From positions 1 through 6,851 of the forward strand of contig JASBRM010000096.1 of the NCBI GenBank assembly GCA_030149405.1: 6,851 nt of DNA. Direction: 5' to 3'. Shown here piece by piece: positions 1 through 5,715 of the stretch (the first letter of the stretch is position 1; every line of letters begins with the position of its first letter). The notes below the pieces were generated by a model that saw only the letters and a list, made by a program, of their open reading frames with translations, searched no databases and was not told where the DNA came from. Both the position numbers and the translations under genes were made by a program. Source of the stretch: Neptuniibacter sp. Lineage in GTDB: Bacteria; Pseudomonadota; Gammaproteobacteria; Pseudomonadales; Balneatricaceae.

Positions 1-987
1 AATGGACGCTACCTTTGGCGCTACGGGCAGAGTGAAGTTACCAACACCACAGAAAAGGTCGAGTATCCGATCACTGTTGGATAAATCCAGCCAGTTAATT
101 GCACGTTCAATCATCTGCTCATTCACAGCTTTATTAACCTGAATGAAGTCACCCGGTTTAAAGCTGATGACAGATTCGGAGCAGTTAACTTTGTAATAGA
201 GCTCTGAGTCGTCTGATACTGGGGTAACTTCGTTACCATTATCGATGAATAAACAAAAGTTGTTCTTAACTGCCAGAGCTTTTAGCTGGTCTTTCAAGTT
301 GTCACTGAGAGGTTTTTTTACCCTTAAGGTAAAGGCTCCCTGATTGTCAGCAAGGCTCAGCTCAGCGTGGGTAATGGTTTTGAAATTATCTTCGGTTTCA
401 AGTATCTCTGAAAGGCCACCAAGGATTGCATTCAGGGGTTTAGATAATACTGGGCATCGCTCAATTGCAGTCAGCTTATTACTGCCTCGACGGCGAAAGC
501 CTACAATCGCACGGCCATCTTTCGATAGCTGGTTGATACCGATTCGGCAACTTCTTCGGTACTCCCATTCTGGGCTGACTAAAGGTTCAAGAACAGCTTC
601 TGGTTGGAAACCGCCCAGACGCTGTAACTGATCAACTACAAGATTTTGTTTGGTTTGAATCTGTTGGTCGTGCGCTAGGTGTTGCAGGTCACAGCCACCG
701 CATTGACCGTAATGCTGGCATTTTGGTGTAACACGATCTGCCGACGCTTCGATAATCTCTGTACACGTAGCCTCATCAAAACGCCGATGCTTTTGTGTTA
801 CTGAAAAAGCAACAGTTTCTCCAGCTAAAGCTCCCTCGATAAACAGTGTTTTACCATTCACTTTCGCTACGCCACGGCCTTCGTGGCTTAAGCGTTTTAC
901 TGTGATCGAGGAGGGGTAATCATCCAGAGTTTTTTTAGATGATTTTGTCTTTGGCCTTTGAGAGAAGAGGCTGTTTTTTCGTTTCAT
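1..987 (-). CDS. rlmD: 23S rRNA (uracil(1939)-C(5))-methyltransferase RlmD, partial (C-terminus beyond window)
   Basis: RlmD (RumA) uses S-adenosylmethionine to methylate C5 of U1939 in 23S rRNA, in the cytoplasm. The frame is open for 329 codons from ATG at 987 to the window edge, with no stop. Seen in order: a basic N-terminus; a TRAM-like RNA-binding domain at about residues 25-80; an Fe-S motif C-x5-C-x2-C (CQHYGQCGGC, C90, C96, C99) with a fourth cysteine C178 in ERCPVL. The 79-residue gap from C99 to C178 equals that in E. coli RlmD (C83 to C162). FKPGDFIQVN and the SAM-binding loop DLFCGVGNFTLP (from D310) follow. The family is about 430-450 residues long, so roughly the last 110, including the nucleophilic cysteine and the catalytic glutamate, lie outside. 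The gene is divergent from the TrpD-like gene at 1154. Only a weak GGTG precedes the start. The identification is secure. Confidence 0.96.
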   Translation of the reverse strand, partial: MKRKNSLFSQRPKTKSSKKTLDDYPSSITVKRLSHEGRGVAKVNGKTLFIEGALAGETVAFSVTQKHRRFDEATCTEIIEASADRVTPKCQHYGQCGGCDLQHLAHDQQIQTKQNLVVDQLQRLGGFQPEAVLEPLVSPEWEYRRSCRIGINQLSKDGRAIVGFRRRGSNKLTAIERCPVLSKPLNAILGGLSEILETEDNFKTITHAELSLADNQGAFTLRVKKPLSDNLKDQLKALAVKNNFCLFIDNGNEVTPVSDDSELYYKVNCSESVISFKPGDFIQVNKAVNEQMIERAINWLDLSNSDRILDLFCGVGNFTLPVAPKVASI

Positions 988-1014
988 TGTTACACCATTA
1001 AATTGATGTGGGCG

Positions 1015-1023
1015 ATTTTAGCA
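1015..1023 (-). promoter_or_regulatory. Extended -10 promoter of rlmD
   Basis: On the minus strand TGC-TAAAAT is an extended -10 element (TGn plus a hexamer matching TATAAT at 5 of 6 positions), followed by CGCC, about 28 bases upstream of the rlmD ATG. No convincing -35 lies at 16-18 bases: CCGACA (1041-1046) is 20 bases away, too far. The predicted transcript has a short leader of about 20 bases. The same TCTGCTAAAATC core precedes the MATE gene. Confidence 0.5.
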
Positions 1024-1071
1024 GAGTTACACAGTTTTCTTGTCGGAAATTTCAATTATCAGTAGCTGTAA

Positions 1072-1099
1072 CTGACAGGAATTAATTAAACTGTATGGA
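1072..1099 (+). promoter_or_regulatory. Possible weak promoter of the TrpD-like gene
   Basis: CTGACA (1072-1077, 5 of 6 to TTGACA) is followed after 16 bases by TATGGA (1094-1099, only 3 of 6 to TATAAT). It lies about 55 bases ahead of the ATG at 1154 in the 166-base divergent spacer. The -10 is poor, so this is only the best candidate I can see. The rest of the spacer shows no strong hairpin or operator. Confidence 0.25.
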
Positions 1100-1153
1100 A
1101 ATGTGTCAGGGGCCTTTTTTGAGCCCATGAAGTAATTAAGGTAATAGCAGCGA

Positions 1154-2149
1154 ATGATCAAAGAGCATGATTTTGCCCCGTTTGTAAGAATTCTTGGCAA
1201 AGGTAAAAGCGGTACCCGTTCTTTAACTCGTGAAGAGGCTGAGCAGGCAATGGGTATGATTCTGGATGGCAAAGTCAGACCAGAGCAGCTTGGTGCGTTC
1301 CTGATGTTATTGCGAGTTAAAGAAGAAGCTCCTGAAGAACTTGCTGGTTTTGCCGATGCTGTGAGGCAGCGATATGACTCTGATCTTCGGCTCAATGTAG
1401 ATCTTGATTGGTCGACCTATGCGGGTAAAAAACGCAGGCATACCTGGTACTTGCTTGTGGTACTATGCCTGGCTTCTCATGGCTATAAGATCTTTATGCA
1501 TGGTTCCAGAGGACATACGCCGGGACGTATCTATGTTGAGGATATGTTGCCCCTGTTTGGTCTTGAGGCATGTTCAGACTGGCAGCAATCTGCTGATGAA
1601 ATAGAGCGTTCTGGTTTCGCATATATGTCTGTAGATCAGTTCTGCCCACCCTTGGGTGAAATTATTCAGCTTCGGCCGGTTCTTGGATTGCGTTCACCTG
1701 TTCACACACTTTGCCGTATGCTCAACCCAGCACATGCGCCGGCCAGCATTGATGGTGTATTCCACCCGCCTTACGGTCCAATGCACCAGAAAGCTGCCCA
1801 GCTATTAGGCATTAAACGTAACCTGACCATGAAGGGTGATGGCGGTGAGGCAGAAATCAGACCGGATGCTGAATGCCTGCTGCAGTGGGTGATCGATGGA
1901 GAACTTTCCGAATATGAATGGCCACGTATTGTTGAGAAGCGTTTTGTAAAAGAAGATGAATTACCCGCGCAAACACTGGTTGATATGTGGAGAGGAGAGG
2001 CGCATCACGAGTACGGTTATCAGGCCGTTATTTCAACCTTGGCCGTCGCACTGCGCTTAATGGGAGATGATGCGAATAATCAGTCCCTATTGGAAAAAGC
2101 GAAAAGGCTTTGGGCAGAGAGAAAGATTGATATCTTTTCTAACTCTTAA
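1154..2149 (+). CDS. Glycosyl transferase family protein, TrpD-like (TrpD2/YbiB group)
   Basis: This 331-residue protein has the anthranilate phosphoribosyltransferase fold: a helical N-terminal domain at about residues 8-73 (EEAEQAMGMILDGKV, LGAFLMLLRVK) and a larger alpha/beta domain from about 85 to 310. Segments aligning by eye with TrpD are FMHGSRGHTPGR (residues 114-125), LGLRSPVHTLCRMLNP (177-192, the LGPLxNP region) and KGDGGEAEIRPD (227-238). The glycine-rich PRPP-phosphate loop of true TrpD (GTGGDG) is replaced by STYAGKKRRHT (87-97), so it is unlikely to make tryptophan. No trp genes are nearby. TrpD2/YbiB of E. coli is known to bind nucleic acids and is similar in length (about 320). 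The start is supported by AAGGT (1138-1142), 11 bases upstream of ATG. The stop overlaps that of the convergent antiporter. The cellular role is unknown. I am sure of the fold family and less sure of the YbiB subgroup. Confidence 0.85.
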   Translation: MIKEHDFAPFVRILGKGKSGTRSLTREEAEQAMGMILDGKVRPEQLGAFLMLLRVKEEAPEELAGFADAVRQRYDSDLRLNVDLDWSTYAGKKRRHTWYLLVVLCLASHGYKIFMHGSRGHTPGRIYVEDMLPLFGLEACSDWQQSADEIERSGFAYMSVDQFCPPLGEIIQLRPVLGLRSPVHTLCRMLNPAHAPASIDGVFHPPYGPMHQKAAQLLGIKRNLTMKGDGGEAEIRPDAECLLQWVIDGELSEYEWPRIVEKRFVKEDELPAQTLVDMWRGEAHHEYGYQAVISTLAVALRLMGDDANNQSLLEKAKRLWAERKIDIFSNS

Positions 2150-3324
2150 TCTCTGCGTAGTTTGTCAGAAACTGCGATAGGTGAAGGGAAGTTAAATATA
2201 ACCACATAGCTGGATAACAGGAATGTAAGAATGGCGGTGGCCTGAATTACATGAGAGGCTTCCTCACCAATCATTGCTGCGCCGGCTGCTATGTAGGCGA
2301 TCAGTAACGAAAACTCACTAATTTGCCCCAATCTGAAACCAACCTCCCAGCCAAGCTGGGGAGACTCGCTGATTCTGCTTAGCAGGAAGCGGAAGATCAG
2401 AGGTTTCAGCACCAGAACCAGTATCGCAAGAATAATAGCTGGAACAGCAATCAGGCTGACTAATCCAAGATTGAAGCTTGCTCCAACCGAGAAGAAGAAC
2501 AGGATAAGGAAAAAATCCCTGAGTGGTTTAAGGCTGGTGGCAATGTATTGTGAAATTGGACTGGTCGCTACAGACACACCCGCAACAAAGGCACCAATTT
2601 CGGCAGAGAGGCCGGAAAGGCTTGCTATTTCTGCCAGTCCGAGGCACCAGCCTATTGCCAGTAGGAAAATGTATTCATGAAAACGGTCAAATTTCTGGAT
2701 CAGTTTTAGTAGAACATATTTTACAAAGACAAATGCACCACCAATCATCAGTGGGAGGGCTACCATAGCCGTTGCAAACTGAGCCATCGTATCACTTTGA
2801 GTGCCTGTTTCGTTTGCTCCACTGTAGAGGAATAAAAGAACCAGAATTGCTATAACGTCTTGCAGAAGAAGTAAGCCTACAACTAACTCGCCGGTGTGAC
2901 GATGATGCAGAACTGTAGTTGGTAATAACTTAATGCCAATGATGGTGCTGGAGAACATCACCGCTATGCCGATGATCATATTTTCTGTCTGAGTGTATCC
3001 AAACAGGTAGCCCACACTGAAGCCGATTAAAAAGAACAGAATAGAGCTACCAATGGCAACCAGAGTAGCTTTCTTAAGCATTTGTACAAGGTGGGAGGGC
3101 TGCATATCCAAACCCAACAGGAAAAGCAGAAAAATAATACCTATATGGGAGATGTCAGAAAGCAGTTGGGTGTCAGACACCATACTGAGACCATAAGGAC
3201 CCAGCAGAGCGCCAAGGACAATATAAGCAACCAATAATGGCTGACGGGTGTACAAGGCTATAGATGCAAAGACTGCAGCACCTGTAAAAATCAGAAAAAA
3301 TGAGAAAACCAGTGATTGTTCCAA
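2146..3324 (-). CDS. CPA2-type cation:proton antiporter (Kef-like membrane domain)
   Basis: A 392-residue, very hydrophobic inner-membrane protein with about 11-13 membrane segments, starting almost at residue 5. It matches the sodium/hydrogen exchanger fold of the CPA2 (KefB/KefC/YbaL-like) family: LVAYIVLGALLGPYGL (31-46), FLLFLLGLDMQPS (65-77), SSTIIGIKLLPT (125-136), LLLLQDVIAI with the presumed ion-binding Asp156, LSAEIGAFVAGV (239-250), LILFFFSVGASFNLG (273-287), Lys307 in LKPLI, and RLGQISEFSLL (331-341). It should exchange K+ or Na+ for H+. KefB and KefC carry a cytosolic RCK/TrkA-N domain after this region; here the protein ends with a short basic tail, so it is a membrane-domain-only form. 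It probably follows the MATE gene in one transcript (70-base gap). The substrate cannot be read from sequence. Confidence 0.9.
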   Translation of the reverse strand: MEQSLVFSFFLIFTGAAVFASIALYTRQPLLVAYIVLGALLGPYGLSMVSDTQLLSDISHIGIIFLLFLLGLDMQPSHLVQMLKKATLVAIGSSILFFLIGFSVGYLFGYTQTENMIIGIAVMFSSTIIGIKLLPTTVLHHRHTGELVVGLLLLQDVIAILVLLFLYSGANETGTQSDTMAQFATAMVALPLMIGGAFVFVKYVLLKLIQKFDRFHEYIFLLAIGWCLGLAEIASLSGLSAEIGAFVAGVSVATSPISQYIATSLKPLRDFFLILFFFSVGASFNLGLVSLIAVPAIILAILVLVLKPLIFRFLLSRISESPQLGWEVGFRLGQISEFSLLIAYIAAGAAMIGEEASHVIQATAILTFLLSSYVVIFNFPSPIAVSDKLRRD

Positions 3325-3327
3325 ATT

Positions 3328-3332
3328 ACCTC
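3328..3332 (-). promoter_or_regulatory. Ribosome binding site that fixes the TTG start of the antiporter
   Basis: On the minus strand GAGGT lies just before TTG at 3324-3322. An in-frame TGA (3333-3331) overlaps this motif three codons upstream of the TTG, so translation cannot begin earlier. The first membrane segment starts within a few residues, so a later start would damage it. TTG is therefore the supported start codon. Confidence 0.7.
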
Positions 3333-3394
3333 ATCCCTGTACTTTATCTCATTACAAAATACCAAGAAGATCCCCGGCATTCTAGAAAGAAACT

Positions 3395-4720
3395 TCAGAT
3401 TTCTATTTTTAGCCAGTTTCGCTGTTTCCAGATAGCTATGAAAACGACTGAAGAAAGTGTGCGATGGATAAGCTGTACGATCCAGATACCCAAAATTCCA
3501 AAACCCAGATAAGGTCCAACAAGCCAGGCCAGCGGCAGATAGAAAAGCCACTGGCTACAGCCAGTGATGATCAGAACATTGCGACCGTCTCCAACTCCCA
3601 GCAGAGATTGTGCGAGCACAATAGCCGCTGCATCCAAAATGATGGCTATTGCGGTGAGCTGCAATGGCAGTATTGCAGTTTCAATAACACTCTGTGATTG
3701 CAGAAAAATGTTGAGTATAAATTCAGGGGCGATAAGCAGGGGGATGCTCAATAACGTTATGCCACTCATGGCAACGACGATAACATCCCAGCCGTATTGA
3801 AGGGCTTTTGCAGGATTCTGCTCTCCCAGCGCGTGACTGACTAGGGTTGTAGACGCAACACCAAAACCGACAGCTGGCAGTATCAAAAATAGAGACAGGT
3901 TTATAAGTACATGAGCAATCGCCTGATCTTCAGTTCCAATCTGGCTGATGGTCCACATCAGCACACATATGGCGAGCGAAAATAATACTTGTTGCATTGA
4001 ATTAGGGATTGCCAGACGCAGAACATTAGATACAGGCAACCGGTCCAGATTAAACAGTTTCAGACCCTTTAAGCGGGTATCTTTGTAGACTAGCCAACCA
4101 TTTAAGAAAGCACCCGAGAAGAGTGCGATGGCTGTGCCTAAACCTGCTCCCGGAGCGCCTAACAGAGGTAGACCGGCATAGCCAAAAATCAAGCAATAGC
4201 TAACAGCAATGTTAAGCAAGTGTGTGAAAATAAGAATCTTGAAATAGGTTCCGGGCCTTTGGGTACCATTCCACCAACCACGAAATGAGAGGTTCATAGC
4301 AATGGCAATCATTGCCGCTGTTCGATAATCAAAGTAATCGACTGCAATATTCTGAACAGAATCTTTTGTAGTCATTGTTGCAACAAGTGCATCGGAAAAC
4401 TGAATGAACACAAAGCTCAGAGGCAGAGCGAAAAGAATGGCTACAAGAACGCCAACAAATACGGGTTGAGTGCTTTGATTACTGAACCCTTGACCTTGGC
4501 GGCGCGCAACCAGGGTCTGTACTGCGGAAGAAAGTCCTAGAATAAGGCTGATGGCAACAAAATTTGCGTAACTACCTATACCTACGCCGGCCAGGGATGC
4601 TTCTCCTAACTGACCCACTAATGCCGCATCAATCAGGTTTAGGACGCTCTGTGAAAGCATACCGCCAATAATAGGCAGGCCTAAACCGATAATGGTCTTG
4701 TATCGTTGCAGCGGTAGCAT
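3395..4720 (-). CDS. MATE family multidrug efflux transporter
   Basis: A 441-residue inner-membrane protein of the multidrug and toxic compound extrusion family, which exports cationic or aromatic compounds using a Na+ or H+ gradient. The length fits the usual 12 membrane segments. The family's twofold repeat can be seen: the first half has LNLIDAALVGQLGEASLAGVG (residues 27-47, with Asp31 in the first membrane segment) and LGAPGAGLGTAIA (187-199); the second half has PNSMQQVLFSL (239-249), VASTTLVSHALGEQNPAKA (288-306) and LLGVGDGRNVL (373-383). It looks closer to the DinF-like than the eukaryotic branch, but I would not name the subfamily. ATG at 4720 has only a weak Shine-Dalgarno (GGGCTGA). 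It is probably the first gene of a two-gene transcript with the antiporter and is divergent from nfuA. Confidence 0.93.
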   Translation of the reverse strand: MLPLQRYKTIIGLGLPIIGGMLSQSVLNLIDAALVGQLGEASLAGVGIGSYANFVAISLILGLSSAVQTLVARRQGQGFSNQSTQPVFVGVLVAILFALPLSFVFIQFSDALVATMTTKDSVQNIAVDYFDYRTAAMIAIAMNLSFRGWWNGTQRPGTYFKILIFTHLLNIAVSYCLIFGYAGLPLLGAPGAGLGTAIALFSGAFLNGWLVYKDTRLKGLKLFNLDRLPVSNVLRLAIPNSMQQVLFSLAICVLMWTISQIGTEDQAIAHVLINLSLFLILPAVGFGVASTTLVSHALGEQNPAKALQYGWDVIVVAMSGITLLSIPLLIAPEFILNIFLQSQSVIETAILPLQLTAIAIILDAAAIVLAQSLLGVGDGRNVLIITGCSQWLFYLPLAWLVGPYLGFGILGIWIVQLIHRTLSSVVFIAIWKQRNWLKIEI

Positions 4721-4748
4721 GAAATCAGCCCGGAAAAAAGGAAGGCGG

Positions 4749-4757
4749 ATTTTAGCA
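4749..4757 (-). promoter_or_regulatory. Extended -10 promoter of the MATE gene
   Basis: On the minus strand TGC-TAAAAT followed by CCGCC stands about 30 bases upstream of the MATE ATG. A clear TTGACT (4777-4782) lies 22 bases further up, too far for a standard -35, so the extended -10 is the main evidence. Predicted leader about 20 bases. The element is nearly the same as the one before rlmD. Confidence 0.5.
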
Positions 4758-4813
4758 GATCTTTGTTCGCTAAGTGAGTCAATTAAAGTTGATGATCAGT
4801 TTGTGGTTGATTA

Positions 4814-4838
4814 ATAACTGAGCAATTTACTCAGGTTT
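4814..4838 (+). promoter_or_regulatory. Candidate IscR type-1 operator of nfuA
   Basis: A 25-base imperfect palindrome (left arm ATAACTGAG, AT-rich centre, right arm ACTCAGGTTT) fits the type-1 IscR consensus at 20 of 25 positions, using the consensus as I remember it. IscR carrying its [2Fe-2S] cluster represses such sites, and nfuA is an established IscR target in E. coli. The site covers the -35 region of the nfuA promoter, which suits repression when Fe-S clusters are plentiful and release under iron or oxidative stress. No iscR gene is in this window. Confidence 0.6.
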
Positions 4839-4854
4839 GGATCGGGTGTATCCT
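4826..4854 (+). promoter_or_regulatory. Promoter of nfuA
   Basis: TTTACT (4826-4831, 4 of 6 to TTGACA) and TATCCT (4849-4854, 4 of 6 to TATAAT) are separated by exactly 17 bases. Transcription would begin near 4861, giving a leader of about 30 bases. The -35 lies inside the IscR-like palindrome. The layout resembles IscR-controlled promoters of other gammaproteobacteria, in which the operator overlaps the promoter. Confidence 0.5.
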
Positions 4855-4890
4855 ATAGCCTTTAGAGAAAGATTGCATACAGGGCACCGT

Positions 4891-5484
4891 ATGAACATTA
4901 CTGTTACAGAAACAGCTGAAGACTATCTGTTAGAACTACTAGACAAACAAGATGTTGAGGGCATGGCCGTGCGCATGTTTGTGACCCAGCCTGGTACCTC
5001 ATACGCAGAAACTTGCCTGGCATATTGCCGTCCAGATGAAGTCATTGAAGATGATGAAATACTGGAACTGACCAAATTACGCTTTTATATTGAAAAAAAC
5101 AGCGTGCCATACCTTGATGAAGCGCATGTGGATTTTGCAAAAGACCGTATGGGTGGGCAACTGACAATCAAGGCTCCTAACTCAAAAGTACCAAAAGTAT
5201 CTCCAGACAGCCCAATGGATGAGCAGATCAACTACATCCTTTATTCAGAGATCAATCCAGGTCTTGCTTCCCACGGCGGCGAAGTAAAACTCATGGAGTT
5301 AGTCGAAGAAGATGAAGGTTACATTGCTGTTTTGCAGTTTGGTGGTGGTTGCCAGGGTTGCAGCGCAGTAGATATGACGTTGAAAGATGGTGTTGAAGCA
5401 ACTCTGGTCGAAAAAGTTCAGGGGCTAGTAGGTGTTAAAGACGTGACAGATCATTCTGTCAGGGAAAATGCTTATTTTAAGTAA
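4891..5484 (+). CDS. nfuA: Fe-S biogenesis protein NfuA
   Basis: NfuA is a cytosolic carrier that receives an Fe-S cluster and passes it to apo-enzymes such as aconitase or lipoyl synthase; it matters most under oxidative stress or iron starvation. The 197-residue length is close to E. coli NfuA (191). Residues 1-100 form the degenerate A-type carrier domain ([23 protein letters not shown]), with C42 and C46. Residues 108-197 form the Nfu domain: [17 protein letters not shown], then [20 protein letters not shown] with cluster ligands C154-x2-C157. The cluster would bridge two subunits. ATG at 4891 was chosen because AGGG lies 6 bases upstream and the protein then starts like E. coli NfuA. An in-frame TTG at 4837 would add 18 residues but lies inside the promoter. 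A hairpin terminator follows, so the gene appears to be transcribed alone. Confidence 0.97.
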   Translation: MNITVTETAEDYLLELLDKQDVEGMAVRMFVTQPGTSYAETCLAYCRPDEVIEDDEILELTKLRFYIEKNSVPYLDEAHVDFAKDRMGGQLTIKAPNSKVPKVSPDSPMDEQINYILYSEINPGLASHGGEVKLMELVEEDEGYIAVLQFGGGCQGCSAVDMTLKDGVEATLVEKVQGLVGVKDVTDHSVRENAYFK

Positions 5485-5504
5485 GCTCTATAAATAGAAC
5501 GAAA

Positions 5505-5530
5505 AATAAGGGAGGATTTCCTCCCTTATT
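5505..5530 (+). terminator. Intrinsic-type terminator after nfuA
   Basis: A perfect 11-base-pair stem (AATAAGGGAGG pairing with CCTCCCTTATT) closes a four-base ATTT loop, 20 bases after the nfuA stop. The A/T-rich foot of the stem gives a short U-rich 3' side, followed by a mixed run (CGATTGTTTG) instead of a clean U-tract. On the minus strand the same hairpin is followed by TTTTTC, but no minus-strand gene ends here. Confidence 0.75.
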
Positions 5531-5533
5531 CGA

Positions 5534-5562
5534 TTGTTTGCTTTCTAAGATACTGCTATAAG
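5534..5562 (+). promoter_or_regulatory. Upstream sigma70-type promoter candidate for lon
   Basis: TTGTTT (5534-5539) and TATAAG (5557-5562, 5 of 6 to TATAAT) are 17 bases apart, and TGC directly before the -10 makes it an extended -10. It begins a few bases after the nfuA terminator, so it could provide constant lon transcription with a leader of about 145 bases. No open frame or clear RNA gene was seen in that leader. Confidence 0.4.
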
Positions 5563-5619
5563 CATAAATAACGCGGAAGTATCATTCCTCAAAACGTGAC
5601 TTTTCTTTTTAAGCTCTTG

Positions 5620-5650
5620 GTTGCAATTGAATTATTCATCCCCATGTAAT
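5620..5650 (+). promoter_or_regulatory. Heat-shock (sigma32) promoter of lon with an overlapping sigma70 match
   Basis: GTTGCAA (5620-5626, 5 of 7 to CTTGAAA), a 13-base spacer and CCCCATGT (5640-5647, a full match to CCCCATnT) form a good sigma32 promoter. In a shifted register TTGCAA (5621-5626), 18 bases, then TGTAAT (5645-5650, 5 of 6 to TATAAT) also fits sigma70. Transcription would begin near 5655, about 60 bases ahead of lon. Sigma32 control of lon is established in E. coli. Confidence 0.65.
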
Positions 5651-5715
5651 CAGAATCGCGTTTTTAATTATTTCCCGCAGGACACCGCGGATCTGCTTTA
5701 CGAGGCTTATGCATC

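Noticed and set aside
344..631. A plus-strand frame of 95 codons
   Set aside because: It is entirely antisense to rlmD, whose motifs are continuous on the other strand.
1066..1078. CTGT-N5-ACAG inverted repeat, considered as a LexA box because E. coli ybiB is in an SOS operon
   Set aside because: The gammaproteobacterial LexA box needs eight bases between CTGT and ACAG; here there are five. The nearby CTGT at 1091-1094 has no matching ACAG at N8.
1027..1395. A minus-strand frame of 122 codons
   Set aside because: Most of it is antisense to the well-supported TrpD-like gene; the protein is serine/arginine-rich, shows no family motif, and looks like a shadow frame.
2122..2137. Hairpin AAAGAT-TGAT-ATCTTT followed by TTCT, a possible terminator at the end of the TrpD-like gene
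   Set aside because: The six-pair stem is almost all A/T and lies inside coding sequence; it is too weak to call as an intrinsic terminator.
4837..4890. An 18-residue N-terminal extension of NfuA from an in-frame TTG
   Set aside because: It would start inside the IscR-like site and the -35/-10 region, upstream of the likely transcript start, has no ribosome binding site, and makes the protein unlike E. coli NfuA.
5570..5715. A possible small RNA or structured leader ahead of lon
   Set aside because: Only four-base stems (GGAA/TTCC near 5575, CCGC/GCGG near 5680) were found, with no known riboswitch pattern and no terminator.
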